From Pseudaquabacterium pictum (lineage in GTDB: Bacteria > Pseudomonadota > Gammaproteobacteria > Burkholderiales > Burkholderiaceae_C): a DNA stretch of 64,000 nucleotides. Positions 34,465-44,145 of this stretch are shown in pieces. The notes under the pieces were generated by a model. The model was not told where the DNA came from and ran no database searches. It was given only the letters and a program-made list of their open reading frames with translations. The DNA lies in NCBI RefSeq assembly GCF_005403045.1, contig NZ_BJCL01000002.1, positions 248,001 to 312,000 on the forward strand, given 5' to 3'. Each line of letters begins with the position of its first letter. The stretch's first letter is position 1. The position numbers and the translations under genes were made by a program.

Positions 34465-35589
34465 GTGACCAAGGTGCTGGTGGTGGACGATTCGGCGCTG
34501 ATGCGCCGCCTGTTGTCCGGCTTGCTGACCGACGCCGGCTTCCAGGTGGCCTCGGCCCGCAACGGCGTGGAGGGCGTGCAGCAGCTCACCGAATGGCAGC
34601 CCGACGTGGTGACGCTGGACATCAACATGCCCGAGATGGACGGCCTGACCGCCCTCTCGCTGATGATGCAGGCAAGGCCCACGCCGGTGGTGATGGTGTC
34701 GTCGCTGACCGAGAAGGGGGCGCAGGCCACCTTCGAGGCGCTGGCCCTGGGCGCGGTGGACTTCATCGCCAAGCCCGGCGGCACCATCTCGCTGTCGGTG
34801 GAGGACATCGCCGACCAGCTGATCCAGAAGGTGAAGGCCGCGTCGCGGGCCCGCATGCGGCCGGCGTCCAGCGCCACCACCCGGGCGGCCGAGGCGCCGG
34901 CGCGCATGGCCCTGGGCCGCGGCGCGCCCAGGCCACCGGCTGCCGCGCCGGCGCCGGCGGCCGCACCGGCCAGCACGGCACCGCGCGCGAGCGCGGCCCT
35001 GGCCAAGCTGGATGGCCTGGTGATCATCGGCGTGTCCACCGGCGGGCCGCGCACGCTGGAAGACATCCTGCCCACGCTGCCGGCAGATTTTCCGTGGCCG
35101 GTGCTGGTGGCCCAGCACATGCCCAGCAACTTCACCGACACCTTCGCCAAGCGCATGGACAAGCTCAGCCGCATCGCGGTGCGCGAGTGCAACACCACGC
35201 TGCCGCTGGAGCCGGGCCATGCCTACATCGGCAAGGGCGGCACCGACATGGTGGTGGTGGAACGGCTGGGCCGCATCGCGGTGCAGCCACGGCCCGAGAC
35301 GCCCGGTCACCCCTGGCACCCCAGCGTGGACGTGCTCGTCGACAGCGCCATGAAGCTGCTGCCGCCCGAGCGCATCGTGGGCGTGCTGCTCACCGGCATG
35401 GGCAACGACGGTGCCCGCGCCATGGCCCAGCTCAAGGCCAGGGGCGGCCGCACCATCGCCGAATCGAAGGACACGGCGGTGGTCTTCGGCATGCCGCAGG
35501 AGCTGATCGAGCTCGGCGGCGCCAGCCTGGTGCTGCCCTGCACCGACGTGACACGCCAGCTGTGCCACTGGATCCACAAGAAGACCTGA
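34465..35589 (+). CDS. cheB: CheB, receptor methylesterase/glutamine deamidase
   Basis: A 374-residue CheB: an N-terminal receiver with VVDDSALMRR, phospho-Asp in VTLDINMPEMDG and Lys in IAKPGG, an Ala/Pro-rich linker at about 130-180, and the methylesterase domain. The catalytic triad is visible: Ser in GVSTGGPRTL, His in VAQHMP and Asp in GMGNDGARAM. Phosphorylated CheB removes receptor methyl groups for adaptation. The start is a GTG at 34465 behind GGAGA. Its presence with cheR means that at least some receptors in this pathway adapt by methylation. Confidence 0.95.
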   Translation: MTKVLVVDDSALMRRLLSGLLTDAGFQVASARNGVEGVQQLTEWQPDVVTLDINMPEMDGLTALSLMMQARPTPVVMVSSLTEKGAQATFEALALGAVDFIAKPGGTISLSVEDIADQLIQKVKAASRARMRPASSATTRAAEAPARMALGRGAPRPPAAAPAPAAAPASTAPRASAALAKLDGLVIIGVSTGGPRTLEDILPTLPADFPWPVLVAQHMPSNFTDTFAKRMDKLSRIAVRECNTTLPLEPGHAYIGKGGTDMVVVERLGRIAVQPRPETPGHPWHPSVDVLVDSAMKLLPPERIVGVLLTGMGNDGARAMAQLKARGGRTIAESKDTAVVFGMPQELIELGGASLVLPCTDVTRQLCHWIHKKT

Positions 35590-35604
35590 ACAAGGACACA
35601 CGCC

Positions 35605-36231
35605 ATGGGACTGCGAAAGACCAACAGCCACGACGCTCTGCGCGAAGTGGTGGAACGCGAACACCCGCGCGACCTGGCCGGCCTGCTGGGTCAGCTGCGC
35701 AGCGGGGATGTGGAGCAGCGCCGCTGGGCCGCACGGGATCTGGCCGCCCACCCGCAGGCCGCCAGCGCGCTGGGCGAGCAGCTGCTGACGGAGACCGACG
35801 CGTCGGTGCGCGAGTCCATGCTCACCAGCCTGACCAGCCAGGCCAGCGAGGCCGCGGCCGGTGCCCTGCTGCCGCTGCTGCGCAGCGAGGACGCCCAGCT
35901 GCGCAACGGCGCCATCGAGGCCCTGGCCGGCATGCCGCAGGCCGCCGGGCCGCGCATCGCCGGCCTGCTGCGCGACGCCGATGTGGACGTGCGCATCTTC
36001 ACCGTCAACCTGCTGGGTGAACTGCGCCATCCGCAGGTGCTGCCCTGGCTGCTGCAGGTGCTGGCCCGGGACCCCGAGGTGAACGTGGTGGCCGCCGCGG
36101 TGGAGGTGCTGGCCGAGGTGGGCAGCCCTGAGCATGGCGACGCCCTGCGCGCAGCACGGGCCCGGTTCGCCGGGGATGACTTCATCGGCTTTGCGGTGGA
36201 CATGGCCGTCGAACGGATCGAGGCCGCATGA
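35605..36231 (+). CDS. HEAT-repeat protein embedded between cheB and cheR
   Basis: A 208-residue all-helical protein with about four to five HEAT-like repeats, for example VEQRRWAARDLAAHP, VRESMLTSLTSQA, AQLRNGAIEALAGMP and VDVRIFTVNLLGEL. No signal peptide or membrane segment is present. HEAT solenoids bind other proteins, so it is probably an accessory scaffold of this chemosensory complex. It is tightly packed between cheB (15 bases) and cheR (52 bases). HEAT proteins are occasional accessory genes of non-flagellar chemosensory loci; no function is established here. Confidence 0.85.
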   Translation: MGLRKTNSHDALREVVEREHPRDLAGLLGQLRSGDVEQRRWAARDLAAHPQAASALGEQLLTETDASVRESMLTSLTSQASEAAAGALLPLLRSEDAQLRNGAIEALAGMPQAAGPRIAGLLRDADVDVRIFTVNLLGELRHPQVLPWLLQVLARDPEVNVVAAAVEVLAEVGSPEHGDALRAARARFAGDDFIGFAVDMAVERIEAA

Positions 36232-36283
36232 ACAACACACCAGCACGGCGCCTGCCGCCTGCCTGCCACGGGGGGAGCGTGCC

Positions 36284-37153
36284 ATGAAGGCCACCGCACT
36301 GAACCGGCGGCAGGAGATCACCGACGCGGACTTCCTGAAGTTCCGCGACTTCTTCTACCGCAAGACCGGCATCCACTTCGACGAGGGCAAGCGCTACTTC
36401 GTCGACAAGCGGCTGATCGAACGCATCGAGGCCACCGGCGCGGACGACTTCCGCAGCTACTTCATCGCCCTGCGCTTCGAGACCAAGGGCACGGAGCTGC
36501 AGCAGCTGGTCAACGCGATGACGGTCAACGAGACCTACTTCTTCCGCGAGGCCTACCAGTTCGACTGCATGGTCAAGGACATGCTGAACGAGATCGTCAA
36601 GCGCAAGCGCCCGGGCGGGCGCATCCGCATCTGGTCGATCCCGTCGTCCACCGGCGAGGAGCCCTACTCCATCGCCATCTACCTGCTCGAACGCTGGCCG
36701 CTGATCGACCAGTACGAGGTGGAGATCCTGTCGTCGGACATCGACACCACGGTGCTCGAGTCGGCGCAGCGCGGCGTGTACTCGGCGCGCTCGGTGGGGC
36801 AGCTGCCGCCCGAGTACCTGGCGCGCTACTTCAAGCAGCGCAATGCGAACGAGTTCGTGATCTCGCGGGATCTGGTGGCGGCGGTGGACTTCAGCCGCGT
36901 CAACCTGACCGATGCGAGCGACACCCGCGCCTTCCGCGACATCGACATCATCTTCTGCCGCAACCTGCTGATCTATTTCGACGACCTGTCGCGCCGGGTG
37001 GCCGCCGAGGCCATGTACGACGCGATGAGCCCGGGCGGCTTCATCTGCCTGGGCCATTCGGAATCGATGAGCCGCATCACACCGCTGTTCCAGCCGCGCC
37101 GCTTTGCCGACGCCATGGTGCACCAGAAACCGATCAAGGGAGATCGCGCATGA
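36284..37153 (+). CDS. cheR: CheR, receptor methyltransferase
   Basis: A 289-residue SAM-dependent glutamate methyltransferase. The helical N-terminal domain (FLKFRDFFYRKTGIHF) precedes the catalytic domain, with TVNETYFFRE, SIPSSTGEEPYSIAIYLLE for SAM binding and the C-terminal DIIFCRNLLIYFDD and GFICLGHSES. It methylates receptors and, with CheB, sets adaptation. The ATG at 36284 follows GGGGGAG. Its last four bases overlap the receiver gene downstream. Confidence 0.95.
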   Translation: MKATALNRRQEITDADFLKFRDFFYRKTGIHFDEGKRYFVDKRLIERIEATGADDFRSYFIALRFETKGTELQQLVNAMTVNETYFFREAYQFDCMVKDMLNEIVKRKRPGGRIRIWSIPSSTGEEPYSIAIYLLERWPLIDQYEVEILSSDIDTTVLESAQRGVYSARSVGQLPPEYLARYFKQRNANEFVISRDLVAAVDFSRVNLTDASDTRAFRDIDIIFCRNLLIYFDDLSRRVAAEAMYDAMSPGGFICLGHSESMSRITPLFQPRRFADAMVHQKPIKGDRA

Positions 37154-37581
37154 CCCACCATGTCCTGGTCATCGACGATGCCGCCACCGTGCGCATGTAC
37201 CACCGCAAGATGCTCAGCGACGCCGGCTGGCAGGTCGACGAGGCGGTCAACGGCCTGGAGGCGCTGGAGAAGGTGATGAGCCGCCCGCCGGGACAGGCCT
37301 TCGACCTGTACGTGGTCGACATCAACATGCCCAAGATGGACGGCTACACCTTCGTGCGCGAGCTGCGCCGCCTGGGCGGCACGCCGCCGGCCCCGGTGCT
37401 GATGGTGTCCACCGAATCGCAGATGCAGGATGCCACCGCGGCCCGCGATGCCGGCGCGAATGGCTACCTGGTCAAGCCGGCCAAGCCGGCCGAACTGATG
37501 CTGACCGCCGCGCTGATGCTGGGCGATGCCGCCGCGTCGCTGCGCGCGGCCGGCAAACTCGTTGCAGGAGCGTCCGCATGA
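37150..37581 (+). CDS. CheY-like single-domain response regulator
   Basis: A 143-residue receiver: VLVIDDAATVRMYHRKML, phospho-Asp in YVVDINMPKMDGY, Ser/Thr in LMVSTESQ and Lys in YLVKPAKP, plus a short Ala-rich tail. It overlaps cheR by four bases and cheA by four (ATGA at both ends), so the three are translationally coupled. It is the most likely immediate phosphotransfer target of the CheA next to it. Confidence 0.92.
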   Translation: MTHHVLVIDDAATVRMYHRKMLSDAGWQVDEAVNGLEALEKVMSRPPGQAFDLYVVDINMPKMDGYTFVRELRRLGGTPPAPVLMVSTESQMQDATAARDAGANGYLVKPAKPAELMLTAALMLGDAAASLRAAGKLVAGASA

Positions 37582-39923
37582 ACACCTCCGAACTGCTGGA
37601 CCAGTTCATCCAGGAGGCCCGCGAGGGTCTGGAAACCATCGGCCAGCGCCTGCTGGAGGTGGAGCGCAGCCCCGGTGATGCCGAGCTGCTGAACGACCTG
37701 TTCCGCCAGGTGCACACCCTCAAGGGCAACTGCGGGCTGTTCGACTTCAAGCCGCTGGAAACCGTGGTGCATGCCGGTGAAGACCTGCTGGACCGGGTGC
37801 GCAACGGCAGCCTGGCCTACAGCGGCGCCATCGCCGATGCCCTGCTGGAGGCGATGGACTACACCTCCGAGCTGATCGACACGATCGCGCAGGACGGCGC
37901 CCTGCCGGCCGGCGCCGCGCCGCGCGCCCAGACCCTGGCCGCCGCCCTGCGCCAGCACCTGGCCGGCCCGGCAGCGGCCGCCGTGGTCGCGGCGGCACCG
38001 GCACCGGCCGCCGTGGTGGCACCGCCGCTGCCGGACTGGGCTGCCGATCTGCCGCCGGCCCTGCAGCTGCCTGGCAGCACCGCGCTGCGCTACCAGCCCG
38101 AGGCGGAATGCTTCTTCAAGGGCGAAGACCCCTGGCACCTGGCGCGCAGCACCCCCGGGCTGCGCCACCTGGCGGTGCGCCCGGCCGCACCCTGGGCCAC
38201 GGCGGAGGCCTTCGACTGCTACCGCTGCAACCTGGACCTGCTGATCGTCAGCGACGCACCGCGCGCCGAGCTGGAGGCGCACTTCCGCTACGTGCCCGAG
38301 CAGCTGCAGTGGCACAGCCTGCGCATGCCGGCCGAGGCACCCGCGGTGGTGGGCGCCGAGCTGGCCTACCTGCGCGGCCGCATCGCGCTGGCCTGGGACG
38401 AGCAGCGTGCGCTGCTGGCCCGCCCCGGCATTGCCGCCGGCACCGTGGCCGCCACGCGGCGCGTGCTGGCCAACCTGCTGCAGTGCTGGGGCGACGAGGC
38501 GCTGTACCGGGCCCTGCACCCGACGCTGGAGAGCCTGCCGCCCGGCGCCCAGGCGCTGGCCACCTGGGCGCTGCAGCACCGGCCGTCCGACGCCACCGGC
38601 GCCGACATCGCGCAGCTGGCCGATGCCGCCAGCGCTGCAGGCCAGGCCGACGGCGACGGCGCCGGCGACACCACCGGCACGCCCGCCACGGTGACCGACT
38701 TCAAGCGCGGCGCCACGCCACCCGACGACGGCGGCGGCAATGCCGGCGGCCACAAGGTGCTCAAGGTCGGCCAGGACAAGATCGACCGGCTGATGGACCT
38801 GATCGGCGAGATGGTGGTGGCCAAGAACGCCCTGCCCTACCTGGCCCAGCGCGCCGAGGATGTGTTCAAGCAGCGCGAGCTGGCCCGAGAGATCAAGACG
38901 CAGTACAGCGTGATCAACCGCATCGCCGAGGACATGCAGCACGCCATCATGCAGGTGCGCATGCTGCCGGTGGGCACCATCTTCCAGCGCTTCGGCCGGC
39001 TGGTGCGCGACATCAGCAAGAAGCTGGGCAAGGACGTGCAGCTGGTCATCGAGGGCGAGGACACCGAGGCCGACAAGAACGTCATCGAGAGCCTGGCGGA
39101 CCCGCTGATCCACATCCTGCGCAACAGCCTGGACCACGGCATCGAGCTGCCCGCCGTGCGGCAGGCCGCCGGCAAGCCGGCCCAGGGCACGCTGCGGGTG
39201 TCGGCCCGCCAGGAGGCCGACCGCGTGCTGCTGGACATCAGCGACGACGGCGCCGGTGTCGACACCGAGCGGGTGCGCGCCAAGGCGGTGGAACGCGGCC
39301 TGATCGCCGCCGACCGCGCCGGCACGCTGACCGACCACGAGGCGGTGCAGCTGGTCTTCCTGCCGGGCTTCAGCACGGCCGAGTCCATCAGCGACCTGTC
39401 GGGCCGCGGCGTGGGCATGGACGTGGTGCGCTCGGCAGTGGAACGCATCAACGGCACGGTGGAGCTGTCCAGCGTGCGCGGCCAGGGCACCACCATCCGG
39501 CTGGCGCTGCCGCTGTCGATGGCGGTGACCAACGTGATGATGATCGAGACCGCCGGCCGCCGCTTCGGCGTGCCGATGGACCTGATCGTGGAAACCGTGC
39601 GGGTGCATGCCGACGACATCCACCACTTCAAGAGCGCCATGACCACGGTGCTGCGCGGGCGCATCGTGCCGCTGCGCCCGCTCAACGCCCTGCTGGCCCT
39701 GGACGAGGCCGCCCTGCGCAACGGCGATGGCGAGCATGCGGTGCTGGTGGTGCGCCTGGGCCACGAGACCCTGGGCCTGCTGGTGGACGACTTCCACGGC
39801 ACCAGCGACATCATCCTCAAGCCGCTGGAAGGCGTGCTGGCCGGCCTCACCGGCTTTGCGGGCACCGCCCTGATGGGCGACGGCAGCGTGCTGATGATCC
39901 TCAACCCGAAGGAGCTGGCATGA
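37578..39923 (+). CDS. cheA: CheA, chemotaxis histidine kinase
   Basis: A 781-residue CheA. The P1 domain has phospho-His46 in QVHTLKGNCGLF. An Ala/Pro-rich linker leads to a central region at about 170-330 (CFFKGEDPW and CNLDLLIVSDAPRAELEAHF, quoted in parts) that does not look like the enterobacterial P2 domain. P3 dimerisation helices start at GQDKIDRLMDLIGEMVV. The P4 kinase has HILRNSLDHGIE, DDGAGVD and GRGVGMDVV. The C-terminal P5 domain is CheW-like (VTNVMMIETAGRRFGVPM). It is coupled to the upstream receiver and the small downstream gene by start-stop overlaps. The unusual middle resembles CheAs of non-flagellar systems. Confidence 0.95.
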   Translation: MNTSELLDQFIQEAREGLETIGQRLLEVERSPGDAELLNDLFRQVHTLKGNCGLFDFKPLETVVHAGEDLLDRVRNGSLAYSGAIADALLEAMDYTSELIDTIAQDGALPAGAAPRAQTLAAALRQHLAGPAAAAVVAAAPAPAAVVAPPLPDWAADLPPALQLPGSTALRYQPEAECFFKGEDPWHLARSTPGLRHLAVRPAAPWATAEAFDCYRCNLDLLIVSDAPRAELEAHFRYVPEQLQWHSLRMPAEAPAVVGAELAYLRGRIALAWDEQRALLARPGIAAGTVAATRRVLANLLQCWGDEALYRALHPTLESLPPGAQALATWALQHRPSDATGADIAQLADAASAAGQADGDGAGDTTGTPATVTDFKRGATPPDDGGGNAGGHKVLKVGQDKIDRLMDLIGEMVVAKNALPYLAQRAEDVFKQRELAREIKTQYSVINRIAEDMQHAIMQVRMLPVGTIFQRFGRLVRDISKKLGKDVQLVIEGEDTEADKNVIESLADPLIHILRNSLDHGIELPAVRQAAGKPAQGTLRVSARQEADRVLLDISDDGAGVDTERVRAKAVERGLIAADRAGTLTDHEAVQLVFLPGFSTAESISDLSGRGVGMDVVRSAVERINGTVELSSVRGQGTTIRLALPLSMAVTNVMMIETAGRRFGVPMDLIVETVRVHADDIHHFKSAMTTVLRGRIVPLRPLNALLALDEAALRNGDGEHAVLVVRLGHETLGLLVDDFHGTSDIILKPLEGVLAGLTGFAGTALMGDGSVLMILNPKELA

Positions 39924-40177
39924 CCATCCGCTACCTGAAGAAGCACGCCGCCCTGGAAGGCCATGTGGGCGTGGACGATGCCGAGGCGCTGGGCCAGTGG
40001 CTGCGCAACCAGAACGCGCCCGCGGTGCACCTGGGCAAGTGCGAGCAGGTGCACAGCGCCGTGCTGCAGGTGCTGCTGGCGCTGAACCCGCGCATCAGCG
40101 CGCCGCCGGCCGATCCCTGGCTGGCGGCGGCGCTGCAGCAGTCGGGCGACCTGCACGCCAGCCAGGCGCCGGCCTGA
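39920..40177 (+). CDS. Small STAS-like protein after cheA
   Basis: An 85-residue protein beginning MTIRYLKKHAALEGHVGVDD. The segment VHLGKCEQVHSAVLQVLLALNPR has the spacing of the STAS domain core, where an anti-anti-sigma factor has D-x-S-A-x-L-x-x-L. A His replaces the residue before Ser-Ala. A Trp-containing helix follows. Its ATG overlaps the cheA stop. STAS-like proteins occur in some chemosensory loci as small partners, but this assignment rests on weak similarity. Confidence 0.6.
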   Translation: MTIRYLKKHAALEGHVGVDDAEALGQWLRNQNAPAVHLGKCEQVHSAVLQVLLALNPRISAPPADPWLAAALQQSGDLHASQAPA

Positions 40178-40198
40178 GGCCGGCCGCCGCCCGCCGCC

Positions 40199-42382
40199 AT
40201 GCGCGCCTGGATCGACCGCCACCTGCACCGCCTGCCGTGGCTGGTGTTCGGCGGCGGCCTGGCGCTGGACGTGCTGACGCTGTGGCTGTTCCACCAGGGC
40301 AGCTCGGTGCTGGAGGCCACGGTGCGTGGTGCCTGGCCGGCGCTGTTCTTCCTGTGCGGCCTGCTGGCCAGCACCCTGCTGGCGCTGCTGCTGCACTGGC
40401 AGATCACCAGCCGGCGGCGGGCCGAGGCCGCCGCGCAAGGCATGTCGGCCGACCTGGAGCTGCTGGCCCTGGTGGCGCACAGCACCACCAACACCGTGCT
40501 GGTCACGGACCTGCAGGGCCGCATCACCTGGGTGAACAACGCCTGCGAGACCATCACCGGCTACAGCAGGGCCGAACTCATGGGCAAGACGCCCGGCGCC
40601 ATGCTGCAGTGCGAGGCCAGCGACCGCACCACCCGGCTGCGCATCCGCCAGGCATTGGCCACCGGCCAGCCCTTCCGCGGCGACATCCTCAACCGCAGCA
40701 AGAGCGGCCGGCTGTACTGGATCAACCTCGACATCCAGCTGCTGCGTGATGCCGGCGGCCGGCATGTGGGCTTCATCGGCATCAACAGCGACGTGACCGA
40801 GCGCCGCCAGACCGAGCAGGCACTGCGGGTGAGCCAGGCCTTCCTGCACAACACCGGCCGCATCGCCGGCGTTGGCGGCTGGGAGCTGGACCTGGACACC
40901 GGCCTGCTGCAGTGGACCGAGCAGGCCTGCCACATCCTGGAGGCGGCGCCCGGCCACCATCCCAGTGCCGCCGACTGCATCGCCCTGGTGGCGCCCGAGG
41001 CGCGCAGCCAGGTGCAGCAGCTGCTGGCCGAGGGGCTGGAGCGCGCCGGCACCGGCTGGGACGTGCAGCTGCCGGTCATCACCTTCGGCGGCAAGCGCAT
41101 CTGGGTGCAGCTGGTGGCCGAGGGCGAGTTCGGCGACCACGGCCTGGTGCGCATCGTCGGCGCGCTGCAGGACATCACCGTGCGCCGCCAGCTCGAGACC
41201 GAGATGCGCCGCAGCGAAGCCCTGCTGCGCGGCGCGATGGAAACCATCGACGAGGCCTTCGTGCTGTTCGACCCGGCCGACCGGCTGGTGTTCTGCAACG
41301 ACCGCTACCGCCAGGTGCACGGCGTGTCGGCGCACCTGCTGAAGCCGGGCACGCCGTTCGAGACCATCCTGCGCCACGGTGCGGAGCAGGGCCTGTACGG
41401 CAAGCTGGACATGCCGTTGGACGACTGGATGGCCGAGCGCCTGGCCAGGCACCGCCAGGGCAACCTCACCACCACCCTGCACCTGGGCGATGGCCGGGTG
41501 ATGCGCCTGCTCAACCGCCGCATGCCCGACGGGCACCTGGTGGGCTTCCGCTTCGACATCACCGACCTCACCCGCGCCACCGAGGCGGCCGAGCGGGCCA
41601 ACCGGGCCAAGGGCGAGTTCATCAACACCGTCAGCCACGAGCTGCGCACGCCGCTGCAGTCGGTGATCGGCTTCTCCGAGCTGGGCAAGGCCTTTGCGCA
41701 GGGTCAGGCGCCGTTCGACGCGATGTTCGACGACATCCATGCCGGCGGCCAGCGCATGCTGACGCTGGTGAACGCGCTGCTGGACGTGTCCAAGATCGAC
41801 GGCAGCCCGGGTGCGCTGTCGCTGCACCGCAGCGACCTGTTCGCCCTGGCCGCCGGCGTGGTGCGCGAGCTGGGCCCGCTGGGCGACAAGCGCGGCGTGC
41901 AGCTCCGCCTGCCCGATCCGCTGCCACCGCTGCCGGCGCGGGTGGACGGCTTCCGCATGCAGCAGGTGCTGCGCAATGTGCTGGCCAATGCGCTGCGCTT
42001 CGCGCCCGAGGGCAGCGACATCGAACTCACCGGCGACGACCTGGGCAGCGAAGGCGTGCTGCTGGAGGTGCGCGACCACGGCCCCGGCATTCCGCCGGAC
42101 GAGCTGGAGACCATCTTCGACGCCTTCGTGCAATCCAGCCGCACCCGTGACGGATCTGGCGGCACCGGCCTGGGCCTGACGATCTGCCGCAAGATCATGA
42201 CGGCCCACGGCGGCATCATCCTCGCCACCAACGCGCACGACGGCGGCGCCTGCATCCGCCTGTGGCTGCCCGCCGCGGCCGCGCTGGTCCAGCCTGCCCG
42301 CCCGGCGGCCGACCAGTCCCCGGCCGGTACACGCCCCGCCCCGCCATCCACCACCCCCCTGCCCGCCGAGGCCCTGCCATGA
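40199..42382 (+). CDS. Membrane-anchored three-PAS sensor histidine kinase
   Basis: A 727-residue kinase. Two membrane helices (about 13-33 and 46-68) are followed by PAS 1 ([19 protein letters not shown], in part) ending INSDVTERR, a second PAS-like module at about 225-330, and PAS 3 beginning [18 protein letters not shown]. HisKA has its phospho-His in [17 protein letters not shown], and the HATPase has [12 protein letters not shown] and [17 protein letters not shown] 1 has Cys in AMLQCEASD but not the LOV GxNCRFLQ motif. The stop overlaps the start of the receiver gene, its probable partner. Confidence 0.9.
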   Translation: MRAWIDRHLHRLPWLVFGGGLALDVLTLWLFHQGSSVLEATVRGAWPALFFLCGLLASTLLALLLHWQITSRRRAEAAAQGMSADLELLALVAHSTTNTVLVTDLQGRITWVNNACETITGYSRAELMGKTPGAMLQCEASDRTTRLRIRQALATGQPFRGDILNRSKSGRLYWINLDIQLLRDAGGRHVGFIGINSDVTERRQTEQALRVSQAFLHNTGRIAGVGGWELDLDTGLLQWTEQACHILEAAPGHHPSAADCIALVAPEARSQVQQLLAEGLERAGTGWDVQLPVITFGGKRIWVQLVAEGEFGDHGLVRIVGALQDITVRRQLETEMRRSEALLRGAMETIDEAFVLFDPADRLVFCNDRYRQVHGVSAHLLKPGTPFETILRHGAEQGLYGKLDMPLDDWMAERLARHRQGNLTTTLHLGDGRVMRLLNRRMPDGHLVGFRFDITDLTRATEAAERANRAKGEFINTVSHELRTPLQSVIGFSELGKAFAQGQAPFDAMFDDIHAGGQRMLTLVNALLDVSKIDGSPGALSLHRSDLFALAAGVVRELGPLGDKRGVQLRLPDPLPPLPARVDGFRMQQVLRNVLANALRFAPEGSDIELTGDDLGSEGVLLEVRDHGPGIPPDELETIFDAFVQSSRTRDGSGGTGLGLTICRKIMTAHGGIILATNAHDGGACIRLWLPAAAALVQPARPAADQSPAGTRPAPPSTTPLPAEALP

Positions 42383-42753
42383 CCCGCACCGTGCTCACCA
42401 TCGAAGACCAGGCCGACATCCGCCGGCTGATCCGCATGACGCTGGAGTTCAAGGGCTTCCGCGTCCTGGAGGCGGCCAACGGCCCGGAAGGCCTGCAGCT
42501 GGCCCGCAGCCAGCAGCCCGACCTGATCCTGCTGGACGTGATGATGCCGGGCATGGACGGGCTGACGGTGAGCCAGACCCTGGCCAGCGATGCTGCGCTG
42601 CAGCAGACGCCGGTGATCATGCTGTCGGCCCTGGGCACGGCCGATGCGGTGCAGGCCGGCCTGCAGACCGGCGCCCGCGCCTACCTGGTCAAGCCCTTCA
42701 GCCCCTGGGAGCTGGTGGCGCTGGTGGACAAGCTGACCGCGGCCACGGCCTGA
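42379..42753 (+). CDS. Single-domain response regulator paired with the PAS kinase
   Basis: A 124-residue receiver: [16 protein letters not shown] (Glu-Asp pair), phospho-Asp in [13 protein letters not shown], Ser in VIMLSALG and Lys in YLVKPFSP. It is translationally coupled to the preceding kinase (ATGA overlap). A receptor-like protein with a CheZ-type motif begins 35 bases downstream, so kinase, receiver and potential phosphatase are consecutive genes. Confidence 0.92.
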   Translation: MTRTVLTIEDQADIRRLIRMTLEFKGFRVLEAANGPEGLQLARSQQPDLILLDVMMPGMDGLTVSQTLASDAALQQTPVIMLSALGTADAVQAGLQTGARAYLVKPFSPWELVALVDKLTAATA

Positions 42754-42788
42754 CTCAAGAACCGCCGCCACAGGCCGAAGACCCGCGC

Positions 42789-44000
42789 ATGCCGATTCCC
42801 GAACTCCCGACCGCGCCGCGTCCCCCGCTGGGCGCCCCCTTGCTGGCCGGCGTGGCCGCCCTCAGCCTGCTGGCCACGGCCGGGCTGGGCCCGGCGCTGG
42901 GGCTGGCGGGTGCCGCCGCCGCCGCCGCGCTGGCCGCGCTGACGCTGGCGCTGGCCGGCCTGCTGGCCTGGGGCTGGGGCCGCCTGGCCGGCGCCCGCCA
43001 CCGCGTGCTGCCGCGCGATGCCGCGGCGCAGGAGGTGCGCGACATGGGCCCCTATGTCACGCTGATGAAGCAGCAGCTGGGCGGCGCCCTGGACGAGTCC
43101 GAAGGCGGCACGCTGCAGGCCATCGAGCGCATGAACGCCATCCACCGCTTGTCGGCCGACCAGCTGGAACGCATCCGCACCACCGAGGGCAACAGCGACG
43201 CGCTGGCCCAGGTGGTGCGCGACAAGGTCATGGTCGACACCCAGCTGGGCTCGATCCTGACGATGTTCGTCGAGAAGCAGGAGGCCGACCTGCAGGCCAA
43301 CCTGGAACGCATCAAGCGGCTGCAGGGCGTGAAGGACCTCACGCCCATGGTCGACGTGATCGCCACCGTGGCACGGCAGACCAACTTCCTGTCGATCAAC
43401 GCCGCGGTGGAAGCCGCCCGCGCCGGCGAGTCCGGCCGCGGCTTCGCGGTGGTGGCCTCCGAGATCCGCCAGCTGTCCACCCGCACCGCGGCGGTGGCGG
43501 TGGAGATCGCCGCCAAGATCACCGCCGCCACCGACGGCATCGATGCCGAGCTGGCCGCCGCCACCAACCAGGGCGGTGTCAGCACCACCAGCAGCAACAT
43601 GCGCCAGGTGCTGACCGACATCGCCGAGATGCAGAAGCGCTTTGCCGAGAGCATCGAGCAGCTGCAGCTGGGCCGGGTGATCGCCGACATCAAGGCCGGC
43701 CACGAGGACATCGCCGAGCGGCTGAGCGACGCGCTGTCGCAGCTGCAGGGCCAGGATGTGATGCGCCAGCGGGTGGAATCGGTGCAGCAGGCGCTGGACG
43801 CGCTGCAGGAGCACCTGCAGGGCATGGCCACGCTGCTGCAGGGCGGCGAGGTGCTGCCGGCGCTCAAGCCGCTGCATCTGCAGCTGCAGGAACAGGCCGG
43901 CCGCTACGTGATGGACAGCCAGCGCATCACCCACGCCAGCGTCGCCGGTGGGGCGGCCGCGGCCGCGGCCAGCACCGCACCGCGTGTGGAGCTGTTCTGA
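42789..44000 (+). CDS. Membrane chemoreceptor-like protein with a CheZ-type phosphatase motif (copy 1)
   Basis: A 403-residue protein with a hydrophobic N-terminal hairpin at about 15-65 and no periplasmic sensor domain. A shortened MCP signalling hairpin has the tip [20 protein letters not shown] at about 194-213. A further helical region contains [15 protein letters not shown], with Asp323 and Gln327 in the D-x-x-x-Q spacing of CheZ. Then come [11 protein letters not shown] and the C-terminal PRVELF. The gene at 44529 has the same layout. I infer that it signals like a receptor and may dephosphorylate the receiver encoded just upstream. Low sequence identity to CheZ outside the motif means the activity is a hypothesis. 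Confidence 0.85.
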   Translation: MPIPELPTAPRPPLGAPLLAGVAALSLLATAGLGPALGLAGAAAAAALAALTLALAGLLAWGWGRLAGARHRVLPRDAAAQEVRDMGPYVTLMKQQLGGALDESEGGTLQAIERMNAIHRLSADQLERIRTTEGNSDALAQVVRDKVMVDTQLGSILTMFVEKQEADLQANLERIKRLQGVKDLTPMVDVIATVARQTNFLSINAAVEAARAGESGRGFAVVASEIRQLSTRTAAVAVEIAAKITAATDGIDAELAAATNQGGVSTTSSNMRQVLTDIAEMQKRFAESIEQLQLGRVIADIKAGHEDIAERLSDALSQLQGQDVMRQRVESVQQALDALQEHLQGMATLLQGGEVLPALKPLHLQLQEQAGRYVMDSQRITHASVAGGAAAAAASTAPRVELF

Positions 44001-44048
44001 ACGCCAGCGCTCGACCGGACTGCCTGCACAGCGGCTGCAAAACCCTCC

Positions 44049-44075
44049 TCAAGTTCTCCGCAAGACCGCCGATAT
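44049..44075 (+). promoter_or_regulatory. Sigma-28 (FliA) promoter of the receiver/receptor pair
   Basis: TCAAGTTC at 44049-44056, 11 bases, GCCGATAT at 44068-44075, against the consensus TAAAGTTT-N11-GCCGATAA. It lies 71 bases before the start codon of the receiver gene at 44146 and in the only AT-containing stretch of this gap. It marks this gene pair as part of the flagellar late-gene regulon, separately from the large operon upstream. Confidence 0.8.
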
Positions 44076-44145
44076 TTTTATCAATTCGGGTCTGCAATGG
44101 CGCTGCGGCGGCGCCAGGATCCCAGCCCTCCACACAGGTGTCCTG

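Noticed and set aside
40480-40800. A LOV light-sensor domain in the PAS kinase at 40199
   Set aside because: The first PAS has a Cys in AMLQCEASD, but the LOV core motif GxNCRFLQ is absent, so it is an ordinary PAS.
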